From assembly GCF_011745365.1 (NCBI RefSeq), contig NW_024468912.1:1984001-2048000 (forward strand): DNA of 64,000 nt. Reading direction: 5' to 3'. The DNA comes from Cryphonectria parasitica EP155 (taxonomy: Eukaryota > Ascomycota > Sordariomycetes > Diaporthales > Cryphonectriaceae). The translations under genes and the position numbers were made by a program. Positions 1-12,051 of the stretch are shown one piece after another; position 1 is the stretch's first letter; each line of letters begins with the position of its first letter. Below the pieces are notes generated by a model that saw nothing but the letters and a program-made list of their open reading frames with translations, was not told the DNA's origin and searched no databases.

Positions 1-2201
1 GAACAGGACAAGGAGGAGAGGAGATAGATACTGTGGTTTGGTATAGTCAGGATCCGAACCTCATCTGGTCTTGGTCTGCTGGTCCTTGGTGGGGTGGGTG
101 AGCGGAAGAAGAGGGAGGGGGGGGCGCAACGAGATGAGGTACGTACCATGAGTAGTGGTAGTAGTGATAGCAGTTGTCATTTACTTGCCATCCCAACCTT
201 AATGCTAAGGTTGTGTCAAAGCCAAACGTGCCTTGCGCAGCCAAAACCTAGGCGGCTGTCGTCAGTGAGGACGACAAGGGGAAAGGAGTGAGGAGGCGGC
301 TATGTGAGCAGCGATGATGAGACATCCGAAGAAGGGGCCATAACATGGGCTGTCATGGCTGGTTACAGGGGTATGCCCCGTCGACAACCTCCGCTAGCCA
401 ATGCTGGTGGAGGGACGACCACCTGTGACAGATCCGTCTCGACTTGTGTTTGGCATTTTTCCCTTGCCGCTGATTCACGATAGGGAAATCGTCCGGACAG
501 CCAACTACAATCAGTTCTCAATCGGATGACAGCTTTTCTTGGGCATTTATTGACTTTGATTTTTTATACTGAGTTTTCGTTTTTTTTTCATGGACTCACT
601 CAACAATTTGGACCGAGAAGAGGAGCATCAAAGCTGTACAAGATGGGCCCTGGACAGCTACAGCGATCACTATGCTGTAGCAAGTAAAAGGTAGGCATTG
701 CGTTCAGGCTTTATTTCCCCAATACTATGGAACCTCTTCAGTGGGTCCAGGGGTGTCGATTAAACTCGCGGGTCCTCCAAATAACGTTTAGATCACCCGC
801 ATTAGTCCTGGGCCTTGCAGCAGCAGTCAGTCAGTGGCGCGTCCCAACTTTCTCAGGCCTGGGTCTCAGTGTCTGTCTGTCTATGTGTCTCTTCTCCGTC
901 CATACTCGGCTTCTAAAAACCCGTGCGAGGCTGAGCACGGTTGCCATGCCTCCTGGTTTGTCCCTCTTTTCCGTGATATACCATACCGATCCCATTCCTT
1001 CATCCCAGGATCAGCCACTCGGCCCAGTGACAAGTCTAGATTGCCGGGAGGCCGCCCTTCGTCTCATGAATTGGATTAGTGGACCGTGGTGGACTGTCCT
1101 ATACTACGCCGAATAGGTTCAGATTATGACTGACTTGTCATAGAAGCCGCCCATGCAAAGAGAGGGTGAGAGAGGGTGAGCTTGAGAGAAATTTCGTCTG
1201 GTCTCAAGTGTGGCTTTCGTAGCTATCATCCCAGATCCGCCTGGCTGTATGTCACCTACTGTCTGATGCAGTAGCGCCTGGAATGCAGCGCACTGCCTTC
1301 CACAATGTAGCCTTACAGCTCTACAACTTGCTGGCGTCTTGAAAGCTCCCATAAATGAGCGCCGTTTTTCATAGCTTCTGAACGGGGTCACGTACAATTC
1401 TCAGCTAGGTGGAGATGGAACAAGCTTTTTCTCTGTGGACATTGATCCAGGCTCTAGCACGAAGCGAACGGGTCTCGATGCAATTCCTCACTGCTTGGAA
1501 GAAACGACAAAATTCCCGCGTCTGCGTGATGTCAACTGCTGTATAGCTTTTTGGAGAGTCGCGATTCGCTTGGCCGGGTCCATTATGGTCATGTTCCAAT
1601 TGAAACAAACATCTTGTGTGATTATTCCCATGCAACACAGGGGTTGGGGTTGGGTACGTTTCGTGTCTTGAAAGAACCGGACAGTCCTGCCAAAACGCCA
1701 CCGAATGGCCAAGTTCCCACCTCTAGTGCGATTGATTGATTGAACGATTTGGGCAGAAACACCCTAAGTGGGAAGAGTGAGAAAAAGAGATACAGAGAAA
1801 ATCGTATGACAACCCACGTGGCGGCTGTTTGGCCATAGTAGTCCCCCGGGCGGGGCAACGTTTCTACCACACTATGTCCCGGAGTCCCTGACGATCCAAC
1901 ACGGGCTGTCGCAGAATGGCTAATCTGAAGGTCGATCAATCAACACCAACCAAGCCTTTGATCTTGTGGCTTCTATCAAATGCTGAGACTCACTGCCCTT
2001 CCCGTCCTTGCACAATAATTCTAGTCCGATGCGAAGATACTTCCGAATCAACGTAACGACCTGCTTCGTAAGGATAAACAAAATCCTTCTACCGTCGAGG
2101 GTGCGACTGCTTCAGAGCAGCGGGCCGTGTCAAGCCCCCCGTCCTGTGAGGGCGATGATCGGTCGGAGCCCGAGGATCATCCAGAGTCCGAATGACGGTC
2201 G
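1..2201. other. intergenic, no supported gene
   Basis: About 2.2 kb at the left edge with only short, mutually overlapping ORFs, many opening with non-ATG codons and none with a recognisable motif. I see no tRNA-like A/B boxes. The right part is the 3' flank of the minus-strand SMN gene. Confidence 0.5.
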
Positions 2202-3394
2202 TCATGGAGCATTTCGTTTCTCTTCTTGCTGCCGTTTCTGTTGGCCCTCGTAGAGTCCTGTATAGTATCCAGCATAGTACCAGGACATGAGAAGTCTCTT
2301 CAAACCCTCATCTTGAACTGCAAGCTCGGGAAAGGGAAAAGAAATTAGCCATGTTACTCAGGAGATACTCGCAGAGGGGGAGGAGCGAAACACGCTTCCA
2401 GGACTTCTGTCTTTCTCTCTCTCTCTCTCTCTCACTCATATCTTCTCACGTACCAGAACTGATCAGAGCTTGTGGTGGAGGCATGAGGCCTGCCCCGCCA
2501 CTCACGCCGCCGGCCATGCCCTGACCCTCCTCTTTGTGCCCACCACCGTTCGTCGCCAGGTGGTCGTCGTCATCATCTTTTATGCGCTCCTGTTTTGAAC
2601 GTGCCGCGTCAGTCAAACCAACCTGTCATTTCTCAAGTCAAACCTCCACAACATATGAACGAGGGAGGAACTCCCGTCGATCACCACATGGAACATGCAA
2701 GGCCTCAGCAGGCCAAGACGCGGTGATCTTCAAATGATTCTCCCCAGGGTAAGGTAGGTAAGGTAGGATGTGGGACATTTGGCTTCGTGCTGCTGCCATG
2801 TTCAGGACGAGCATCTCTGCCCCAAAGAAATCCTGTCCTGGGTCTGGCTGGATCCAGGGCAAGGTACAACAGTCCTGCCATATGGTGGTGCTCACCTCGG
2901 CCGGGCCATTCGCCGCGGCAGCGCCCGTCTTGGCTACGTCTCCTACTCCCCCTCCTCCTCCTTGCCGACCTTGTGAATTCGCAGCAGTGGCGACAGATTC
3001 ACCTGGCAGCGCATGGGACGCAGGCTCCTCGCCCTGAACGAGTGTCGTTTCAGGCTTGGCATGTCTGTCCCCGGCAAAAAGTCAGCTGGAAAGATCCTCG
3101 AACGGAGGGGAGGAGAGAGGCTTGTCAGAACAGGGTCGTCTGAAGATTCCCCAAAGCTCACTCTGGTAGATCCTCCAGCTTGCCTCCCGTGGCGTGGATG
3201 CTATGGTATTTCTAGGAGTGGAATGGTCAGTCAATCTCACTTTGCGCCCAAGATCGGTCTGCAGCCACACAGGGTGTCGAGCTCGGACGTCTGCAGCTCA
3301 CCTTGTACTCGGCCAGAGCCTCGTTCCAGGACTCCACCAGTGCCGAATCATCCCAGATGTCCTCATGTGCCATCTCTTCTATTCTTTCATCCAT
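2202..3394 (-). CDS. smn1: survival motor neuron (SMN) homologue
   Basis: SMN oligomerises and, with Gemin2, loads Sm rings on spliceosomal snRNAs. Exons on the minus strand: 3302-3394, 3162-3211, 2896-3064, 2454-2589, 2202-2317, total 564 nt, 187 aa. The first exon carries the Gemin2-binding signature DIWDDSALVESWNEALAEYK, continued across the first intron by KYHSIHATGGK. The middle (residues about 50-145) is Gly/Ala-rich and Asp-rich low complexity. The last exon is the YG box, LLMSWYYAGYYTGLYEGQQ (about residues 158-176). There is no Tudor domain, as in fission-yeast Smn1 (152 aa). All splice sites are GT-AG and phases match (0, 2, 0, 1). The third intron, 306 bp, is the longest. The start is the first ATG before the Gemin2 motif. 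Family assignment is secure; exact ends of the low-complexity exons are slightly less so. Confidence 0.9.
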
Positions 3395-3502
3395 TTTGTT
3401 GTTGTGGCTCAGATGGTAATGGTGGTGGCGGCGGGGTTGGCGGTGATATTTGACGTCGATGTTGGCTGCATGCTGTGTTTTTGCAGGGTGCGCGATTGAA
3501 CA

Positions 3503-4139
3503 ATGGCGCCTGAGCTCTTTTTCACTCCATCTCTTTCAGGCACTGCAAGTTGTTGCTACGACGTTCTGTGGGCTGGGAAATGGTCACTGCAGGCAGAGAT
3601 CAACTACTCCCTCGTCTCCAAGAACACTGCACATCTTGAGAAACAGAGAGAAAAGTCCCCAAATCCCCATTCTTTACATCTCTTTAGATACTCTGGTCAT
3701 TTTTGAGCACGCACACTAATTCTCTCGCATTTCAATAGGACGTTTGCATTGCGTAACTGGAGAAGCGGCGTGGAGGGAAGACACATACATTTGCGGGTCA
3801 CGATTGTCACCCGCTGACACTTACACAACTCCCTCGTCCACTCTACCTCTTTACACAACTGGTCAATTTGTAGAAAACTGACCTCCATCGAGATCTCCAA
3901 TACCTGAGGTGCGTTTGAGATCCAAACTCAAAAGGCATACCCCTCGTCCACCTAATGTAAGCCGTCTCGTCAAGCCACTAACTTCTCCAAGATGTTAGGA
4001 CAATGACTTGTATCGTTACAGCGCCTTCAGCGCCCACCAAGGCACTAAAGACAAGCCCGCAGAGACCACTAATACCACCAAGACCGCTAGGCGCGCTAAG
4101 CAGCGAGCATGCCGAGAAGCGAATGCCGAGTTGTTATGA
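3503..4139 (+). other. possible short-exon gene or remnant, divergent from smn1
   Basis: A protein-like frame runs from about 3738 to 3956 and, after a 42-bp intron candidate (GTAAGC at 3957, CCACTAAC branch site, TTAG ending at 3998), continues from 3999 to a TGA at 4137-4139. The last part reads DNDLYRYSAFSAHQGTKDK and then a basic tail. A second intron-like 3' end (CACTAAT, pyrimidine stretch, CAATAG) lies at 3712-3738. Against a simple gene: an in-frame TGA sits at 3879-3881 and no good donor explains it, and the first exon is uncertain (an ATG at 3503 is only one option). I do not recognise the product. It could be a real gene with unusual exons, a decayed gene, or chance. Confidence 0.2.
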
Positions 4140-6028
4140 CACGGACTTGGCGAGGAGAGAACCCTCCGGTCCCCAAACCTTCATCCCACACGACCAAGTC
4201 CTAGCCATGAAGCATGACAGACACAACACAACACAGCTGAGGTTGATTGTCAACCAAGTGTCGACAGAAAGAGGAAGAGGGAGCACTGATCAGATCAGAA
4301 GCATTCAAGGCACTGGATGGCGACCTGGAAGTGCCTCCCTGCCCCGGATTCTTCGGAAGGAAACGCATCGAAGAGGGGAGAAACCCACGGACGCTACCCG
4401 ATTAAACCCCATGGGCGTCTCCAGATTCCCTCCCCGGGTCATTGATGCCCAAAAGGGTGTGTGAGTTTGTATTGGTGATAGCGAATAGTCTCACTTCTCT
4501 TTCTTATTGTCCGGGTGAAGGTTGTCCGCGAGCATCCTTTCCCTTATCAGAAGCGAGCTTGACGGATCACAGTCACCCTCGTGATACGATGTGCTGGGGA
4601 TCGGAAAAGGGAAAAAGTAAAGCACCACACACTATCATCCTGCTGCCGTGCGTGGACCATGTCCCTTCCAGTGGATGTGGAGGGCTAAAGAGGCACGAGA
4701 GGGCTTGCGGAAATACCAAGCTGAGCAAGCCGGTCAAGCCGGTGTGAGACACGAGCCTGGAGTACTTATTCACGTGCTATGATTCGATACTACATGGATC
4801 GACGGCACCGCTGGCTTGGTAAGTGAGTGGCGGTCGGGTGTAAGACCGTTTGGCTAAAACTTTAGGTGTGGACCGGGGAACGAGCAAACATTAGCCCCTA
4901 AGAAGCTAAAGAAAACAGATCCAAAGAGATGTCTAGGCCGGGGAGAGAGAGAAAGGTCCTCACGTTAGGTATCATGAGCATAGTATGTTGTTGCGTCTCC
5001 CTTCAACACACGAGACTCAGAATTAAGATTCCTTCCTCTTCTACTACTTTCTCCCGAATGGCATGACAGCTTACTCCACAGCCCCAAGGCCCAGAACAAA
5101 CCCCAAAGAAGGAGAATATTATACTATAGTATTATGTATGCAACCATGATCACAAGGCCCATGCAGCAGCGGGTTGTGGAGGCCGGGCCTTGTCTGACAG
5201 CTGAGAAAAGAGGGGCTAGAAGATGCAGGCTCGTAGGCCGTCTGCCTTACTGTCCCGTGCAGTGTCTCTCCACAGCAGAAGCAACGTGCTCAGAATATAC
5301 TTGCATAGAAGGAAAAGGTGGGGGAGGCCCTCTGCCGGCTGACCTCGCCCCCCCTTCCCTTTCCCCTGTCATGCCCTTGCCCTTCCCTCGACGTCACCCC
5401 ATCCTATCTCAAGACAAGAGGGAGGGGGAAGGCTGATCAAAAAAAATCCTCCAGAATTGTTTTGGCGCCCGCCCTTCCCCCTCGGGAGCTTGTCAACTGC
5501 TTCTGTAATGTGGTGTGTGCTTGGTGGAACATGGACATATTCAAGGGCCATGGACTGTTTTTATTGGAGAAGAGGGTGGGAAACCCGTGATTTCCCCCAT
5601 TTACATAAACACATTTGCTCCCCGTTCATAGGTGGTGGCGGCTTACCTACTCTTTAGTCCAATGAGTTGACATACACAGCTTTCTTTCAGAGACAACCTA
5701 ACTAACCGAACTTTCACCACAAGTACTTACTTAGTATTTAGCTTCATTCTAAGAAGCAAACCAGGCAGAAACATCAGCACACAAACACAAGCCACAAGAC
5801 CCCCACCTTACGTGGTGCCCCTAGATTTCACTCAACTGATACACAATGGACGAAGCATTTCAGCCCAGGCACAGCATTGATATTGCCTTGCCAACAACAG
5901 AGGAGTCAGTAGCTAGCCAACTTTCTACTTACCTCCCCTCCCCTTTCCCCCCAAAGAATTGGGACGACGCAACCCAATTCGACACTACTCAAACAAAAAG
6001 AGACAACAAACTGACAGAAAATTTCACA
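4140..6028. other. intergenic and leader of the FGGY kinase gene
   Basis: No gene seen. The last 200 bases are A/C-rich as in fungal 5' leaders. An ATG at 5846 lies in frame with the kinase start at 6029 without an intervening stop, so an N-terminal extension of 61 residues is formally possible. Confidence 0.45.
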
Positions 6029-8027
6029 ATGGCTACTAGTCACTCAGAACACTACATTGGCATCGATGTGGGCACAGGCTCTGCCCGAGCCTGCATCATC
6101 GACGCCACTGGAGAGATCAAGGCATTGGCTGCCCAGGACATCAAGCTGTGGCAGCCAGTCAAGGGTGAAGCTGCACACTATGTATGCCCCCCCCAAGCAG
6201 TCATTCATTGAGAGGAGGGAGGCTATTGTACCAACTTATTTGGGAACAGAAAAGAAAGTGCTGTCTGTTTTGGCTGACTTGATTCCCTTCTTTTCTCTTC
6301 TTCTACAGGAACAATCCACCACAGACATATGGAATGCAATCTGTTACTGTGTGCAGAAAGTCGTATCGGATTCTCTCGTCCCTCCCACCAGCATCAAAGG
6401 CATCGGTTTTGATGCAACCTGCTCTCTCGCTGTTTTCTCACACGACACCGACGAGCCCGTCCCTGTGACCGGTCCAGACTTTGCCAACGATGGCAACGAC
6501 CGAAATGTGATCCTGTGGCTCGACCACCGGCCCCTGGAGGAGACCCAGAAGATCAACCAGACCAAGCACAACCTCCTCCGCTATGTCGGCGGCACGATGA
6601 GCGTGGAGATGGAGATGCCCAAGGTTCTGTGGCTCAAGAACAACATGCCGCCAGAGCTGTTCAACCGCTGCAAGTTCTACGACCTGGCCGATGCCCTGAC
6701 CCACCTGGCCACCGGCAACGAGACGAGAAGCTACTGCAGCACGGTGTGCAAGCAGGGATACGTCCCTGTCGGCGTCGACGGCAGCGTCAAGGGCTGGCAG
6801 GAGGACTTCTACCACACCATTGGCCTGGGAAAGCTGGTCGAGGATAACTTCAAGCGCATAGGCGGCGTCCACGGGGTGGTAAGCCCTTCCCCTTATGCCG
6901 GCTTTTTTTCCTTTCCGGCGGTAGAGTGACAGCTGGGGCTAACTGTAGACGTGCAGAACGGTACATACCTGAGCGCGGGAGAGCTCGTGGGCAAGCTCTC
7001 TGAGAAGTCTGCCAAGCAACTCGGCCTACCGGCTGGAATCTCTGTCGGAAGCGGTGTGATCGATGCGTACGCGGGCTGGATCGGAACTGTGGGCGCTAAG
7101 GTCAAGCTCGGCCCCGACCTCCTCGACGAGTCCACCGCCAAGAACGACGTGAGCCAGGCTTTCACACGACTTGCCGCCGTGGCCGGCACCTCGACGTGCC
7201 ACCTGGCCATGTCGAAAGAACCTGTCTTCGTGCCTGGCGTCTGGGGTCCGTACCGAGACGTCCTCATCCCTGACTACTGGATGGCCGAGGGAGGACAGTC
7301 TGCGACGGGTGAGCTGCTCAAGTACATGCTGGAGACGCACCCTGCCTACTGGGAAGTCCTCGCAAGCTCCAAGGCCCTGGGACAGAACATATACAACTTC
7401 CTGAACGAGCACCTGCGCGAGATGGCCCACCAGGCGGGCGCTCCCTTCATCGGCTACCTCACCCGCCACTACTTTTTCTATGGCGACCTCTGGGGCAATC
7501 GATCGCCCATTGCGGACCCCAACATGCGCGGCGCCGTCATCGGCATGAGTAGCGACAAGACTCAGGACGGCCTGGCCTTGCTGTACTACTCGGTGATGGA
7601 GTTTATCGCCCTGCAGACGCGCCAGATCATCGAGACCATGAACAAGTCCGGCCACAACATCCTCAGCATCTTCATGTCCGGGAGCCAGTGCCAGAACGAC
7701 ATCCTAATGGACCTCATAGCCACGGCATGTAACATGCCGGTGCTGGTCCCACGCTACGTCAACGCCGCCGTCGTCCACGGCGCCGCAATGCTCGGAGCCA
7801 AGGCCGCCAGCGCCGACGAGAAGGGCCAGACCGAGCCGCTGTGGAACATTATGGACCGCATGAGCAAGCCGGGCAAGACGGTACGGGCGGATACAAACTC
7901 TGGGAAGAAGAAGCTGCTGGATGTCAAGTATGAGGTCTTTCTGGAGCAGTGCAAGACACAGCAGGAGTACAGGAAGAAGGTTGATGCTGTCATCAGCGAG
8001 GGAAAGATCAACGGGGAGAAGAAATAG
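6029..8027 (+). CDS. FGGY-family pentulose/ribulose kinase
   Basis: Predicted ATP-dependent carbohydrate kinase of the FGGY family, the group of yeast YDR109C and human FGGY, which act on D-ribulose-type substrates. Exons 6029-6181, 6309-6878, 6957-8027; 597 aa. The N-terminal phosphate-1 motif is YIGIDVGTGSARA near residue 10. FDATCSLAVF, LWLDHR and GGTMSVEMEMPK follow in the N-lobe. The C-lobe has GVIDAYAGWIG, YWMAEGGQSATGELL, DLWGNRSPIADPNMRG and the C-terminal MSGSQCQNDILMDLIA. For the second intron the acceptor GTGCAG at 6956 keeps phase, whereas the nearer TAG at 6948 does not. I chose the ATG at 6029 because the family starts just before the phosphate-1 loop; the in-frame ATG at 5846 would add 61 atypical residues. 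A (TC)12 tract starts eight bases after the stop. Confidence 0.9.
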
Positions 8028-8601
8028 ACATTGGTCTCTCTCTCTCTCTCTCTCTCTCACTCATACACACTGAAGAAGGAGAGAGACAGAGACTACCACC
8101 TGCAATGGCTAGCTGTCTAGGACATGGGAAGACCTGAGTGTATTGATAGAAAAAGTTGAACAGGAATGAACATCTGAAGAGGTTAAAGAAGTATATGTGA
8201 TATCGAGCTTGATTGTGTGTTAGTGGTAGTGTGCTGTGGGTCTTTGTCTTTTTCCCACTTTGCTTGTAACACTCCCTAGCTGTCAGGGTGCAAGGGTGCT
8301 ACTGTGCCAGGATGTCAAGGGCTGCTGCAGTGGGTTGGGCGCTGCAAAGGAGCTACAACCCCCTACCCCAAATTTTTGAAATGCCTGCCGCTGCAACCCT
8401 GCGGTCCTGGCCTCACCTTAGTATTTCTCTCCCCTAAGACTGGACCCTCTCCAAAACAGCTTCTCTGCAGACTGTAAACACAACCTTGCCTCTCCCCAAC
8501 TCAAGGAGGTGTCCCACCCCTCTCGACGCGTTGTGTTGACGTGTCATATCCTCAATTCTTCCTCTTGCTTGTGTTCTTTTTCATTCTCAAACACAGGCAA
8601 G
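8028..8601. other. intergenic, with (TC)12 tract and likely 5' UTR intron of nic96
   Basis: Holds a (TC)12 microsatellite (8035-8058) and the leader of the next gene. ACACAG just before the nic96 ATG at 8602, preceded by a T/C-rich stretch, looks like the acceptor of an intron in the 5' UTR. Otherwise nothing seen. Confidence 0.4.
8035..8058. repeat. (TC)12 microsatellite
   Basis: Pure dinucleotide tract starting eight bases after the FGGY kinase stop; similar CT tracts lie near 2412-2433, 13093-13116, 17120-17152 and 37078-37098. Confidence 0.9.
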
Positions 8602-11600
8602 ATGTCTCTTTTTGGTGGTGGCAGCGTTGCCTCTGGAGCTCCCAGCTCTGGCACAACACCCGCGCCTGCTGGAAGCCTGTTCGGCGGTGGCGGCGGCAGC
8701 GGCAATACGGCCCCTGGTGGTACGACCGGTGGTGGTCTCTTCGGCAATCTAGGTGGTGGCAGCAAGCCGGCAGGAGGAGGCCTGTTCGGTAATCTAGGCA
8801 CCAACACCGCTGCCGCTCCTGCTGCAGGAGGAGGTGGTGGTGGATTGTTCGGTCAGGCAAACACAGCACAGCCTGCAGCAACTGGCGGCAGCATGTTTGG
8901 AAACACTGGACCGGCGCCGGCGACCTCTGCAGCTTCTGGTTCCTTGTTTGGATCCACGCTGTTGGGGGGCCAGACAACCAACAACCCATCCGGCGCATCG
9001 AGCCTCTTCGGCGGCGGCGGCTTTGGTAACGGGACGAACAACAACGCGACAGCTACCAACGCGAATGCGAACTCCTCGATCGCGGCGGCGAACCCCCCGA
9101 CCGGTGCCTTCTTCGACAGCCTCCTCGCCAAGAGCAAGCGACAGCAAGCCGATGGCGACGACGCCATGCTCGACGACCTGCCGCCCCTGCAGCTGGGCCT
9201 GGGTGACCTCCGACAGCGCCTGAAGAAGCTCGGCTCCCGCAAGCCCGACGGCGATCGCAATGTGGGAAGGAATACACACTACCTCCTCGCCGCGTCGGGC
9301 ATCGAGCCCGGCTCTGCAGTTCGTGACCTGGGCTCGCTGGGCTTTCAGTCGTCGCGGCTGGACCGATCTACGCACGCGGGCCCCCAGGGCGAGGTGGACG
9401 TCGAGACATACCTGTCGAACCTTCAGAGCAAGACTACCCTGAGCATGATCGCGGATGGCCTCGAGAGGTCTGTGAAGGACTTCGACGCGTTTCTCGAGGA
9501 CAATGTCACGATGGAGTGGGAGGCACAGCGGCACCGGATCTACCAGCACTTTGGCATCACAGTCAAGCAGAACACAGGCCTCCCCGGCGGAAAGGAAACT
9601 GGTGGCTTTGGCTTTTCGAGGCGGAAAGGGCAGCGACCTCCGAGCCCTGGCAGGTCGACCCCAAGAGGCGGCAGTGCTTTTGGAAGATCTGGCCTCGGCA
9701 AGTCTGTCATCGGCACGCCCAGCAGGATAGGGTCCCATGCACCACAGTTCTCAGACGTTGGAGCGGCGAATGGCGATGGGTCTCTGGCCGGCAGCGGTGG
9801 CGTCGATGACCGCTTCTCGCGGGACAAGCAGCTCAAGCTCGCCGACAAAGTCCACAACCTCAACGACGCCCGCCAACAAGGCCTGCCGTATCCAATCTTG
9901 AAAGAACTGGCAGATGTAGCGGCAAGGTCTGGCGAGAAGCATGCTGAGCACCTGGCTGACGCTTACACTGCACTGGTCGAGATCGTCGGCGAGAATCCTG
10001 ATGCCGAAGCCCCAGGCGCAGATGCCACCGCCAGCGAGCGACAGTACGCGAGCTGGTATCTGGATCCCGATGCAAACTCGCCACACAGAATCGCTATTCG
10101 AAAGCGCATCCTGGCTGGTGCCAACAGGTTCCTGGAGAAGAAATTCATGGACGGTGTCGAGCAGCAGATTGCAAAGAACCCATACCAAGCTCAGCTCGGC
10201 GGGAGGCCTGATGTTCTACACAAGATCAAGGCCTACGTCCGACTTTTGCACCTCAACAAGCACCTCGCTCCAGAGATTACAGACCTACAATCTATCAAGT
10301 CCGGCGAAGACCAGGAGTTTGTTTGGGCCATCATTTTCTACCTGCTGCGGTCGGGACACGTCACCGAGGCAGTTCAATATGTCAACGACAATCAGAACCA
10401 CTTCAGGTCAATTGACCGGTCTTTCCCTGGTTTCATCAACAGTTACGCCTCCACCGAGGACCGGCGACTGAAGAGACAACTCCAGGATCGCTGTAATACC
10501 GAATACAGCCAGCGCATCCGCAATGCTCCCGAGAACACGGTCGATCCTTACCGTGCTGCCTGCTACATGATTATCGGACGCTGCGACTTGGCACACCGGA
10601 GCTTTGAAGGGTTTCAGGCCGACGTCATCGACTGGCTCTGGCTTCAGTTCAATCTTGCCCGCGAGGGCGATCGGTCGGTGGAAATTGCGGGTGAGGTGTA
10701 TGGTCTCGAACACGTGCAGGACACCATCAAGAACATTGGCCAGAAATTCTTCCCCAAGAACAATCTCGACGAGGCTAAGGGCAACTTCGGACTGTTCTTC
10801 TTCATGCAGGTATTGTCTGGCATGTTTGAGCAGGCCGTTGCCTACCTGTACAACTTTGTGTACGTCGACGCGGTGCACTTTGCCATCGCGCTGGAGTACT
10901 ACGGCCTCCTTCGCGCGTCAGACGGCGTGACCAATGACCTGCTGTCTCATAGCACGCAGGGCCTGTCGCAGATCGCCTTTGGAAGGATGCTGGGGTACTA
11001 CACCCGCGACTTTAGAGCCGCGAATGTTGCTGCCGCTGTCGACTACATCGTCCTGATATGCCTCAACCACGACGACCCGAGCGAGGAGAAGCGCAAGGAA
11101 CAGGTACAGCTCTGCTACGAGGCTCTGCGGGAGCTGGTTCTGGAGACCAGAGAATTCAGCAAGCTGATTGGGGACATACGGCCGGATGGTCGGCGCCTCC
11201 CTGGCATTATTGAGAACCGCGGCCCGCTGCTGGGTCTGGAGGAGGAGAACGATCTCATCCGAAATATCACCCTCCAGGCAGCGCGGTTTGCCAACGATAA
11301 TGGCCGGACGACGGATGCCGTGCTGCTGTACCACCTCGCGGAAGACTACGACACAGTAGTCGTAATCCTCAGCCTGGCCGTGAGCGAGGCCATCTCCCTC
11401 GAGACCGGAAGTGAGCCCATACGTCTGGAGCCCGTCAAGCCACGAGCCGAGGGCCACCAGGCAGCGGCCCAGCCAGGGAGCAGCCTCAGCCTCGCGTCGA
11501 TTGATGACCCTGTGGAGCTGGCGAGGACGATGATGCAAATGTACGAAAGCGACCGACAGTTCCGCCAGAAGATACAAGACGTCAACCGCACAGCCTGCAA

Positions 11601-12051
11601 TGTTTTACTACAGATGGCGCAGATCAAGAGCCTTGTGGCGAGTGGCCAATGGATGGCCGGTCTTGATGTAAGTTCTAGTGCGAGTTCTGAAAATTGGCAG
11701 CTACTAACAATTCACTCCCCACGACAATAGCAAGTCAGGAACCTCGACATACTCCCCCTCACATCGAACGGCGACCCGACCACGATCCGGGCCTACGCTG
11801 CCAAGTTTGCAGCACTGCCACAACCGGTGTCGGCCAATGTGGGCAACCTCTTGATGTGGACTGTTGTCTGCTGTACACAGCAGCGCGACAGGCTGCTCGC
11901 TGGACAGTACAGCGGAAATGAGGGTACGTCTCGGGAGCTGCAGGTGCAGCTCAAGCAGATGTGTCAGGACCTCACGGCATACACCAGCCACCTCAGATAC
12001 CGGTTTCCCTCGAGCTTGTTAGAAGCGCTGGCGAGAGCTTCGGCGGACTGA
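8602..12051 (+). CDS. nic96: nucleoporin Nic96/Nup93 with FG-repeat N-terminus
   Basis: Inner-ring scaffold nucleoporin that recruits the central channel complex and contacts Nup188/Nup192. Exons 8602-11667 and 11731-12051; 1128 aa. The single intron (63 bp) has GTAAGT, a CTACTAAC branch site and AATAG, and is phase 0. Residues about 1-180 are Gly/Ala/Thr/Asn-rich with eight or nine FG units (SLFGG, GLFGN, GLFGQ, SMFGN, GFGNG), followed by FFDSLLAKSKRQQ. Residues about 430-1128 are a helical solenoid with Nic96-type segments such as FVWAIIFYLLRSGHVTEA, DVIDWLWLQFNLAREG and AYLYNFVYVDAVHFAIALEYYG. Yeast Nic96 is 839 aa; the extra length is mostly the N-terminal repeat region. The next in-frame codon upstream (8509) is GTG and sits before an intron-like acceptor, so ATG 8602 is preferred. 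Confidence 0.93.

Noticed and set aside
30..110. GGTTCGGATCC (minus strand) as a tRNA T-arm
   Set aside because: Flanking bases do not form a T-stem or acceptor stem, and no A box is found at the right distance.
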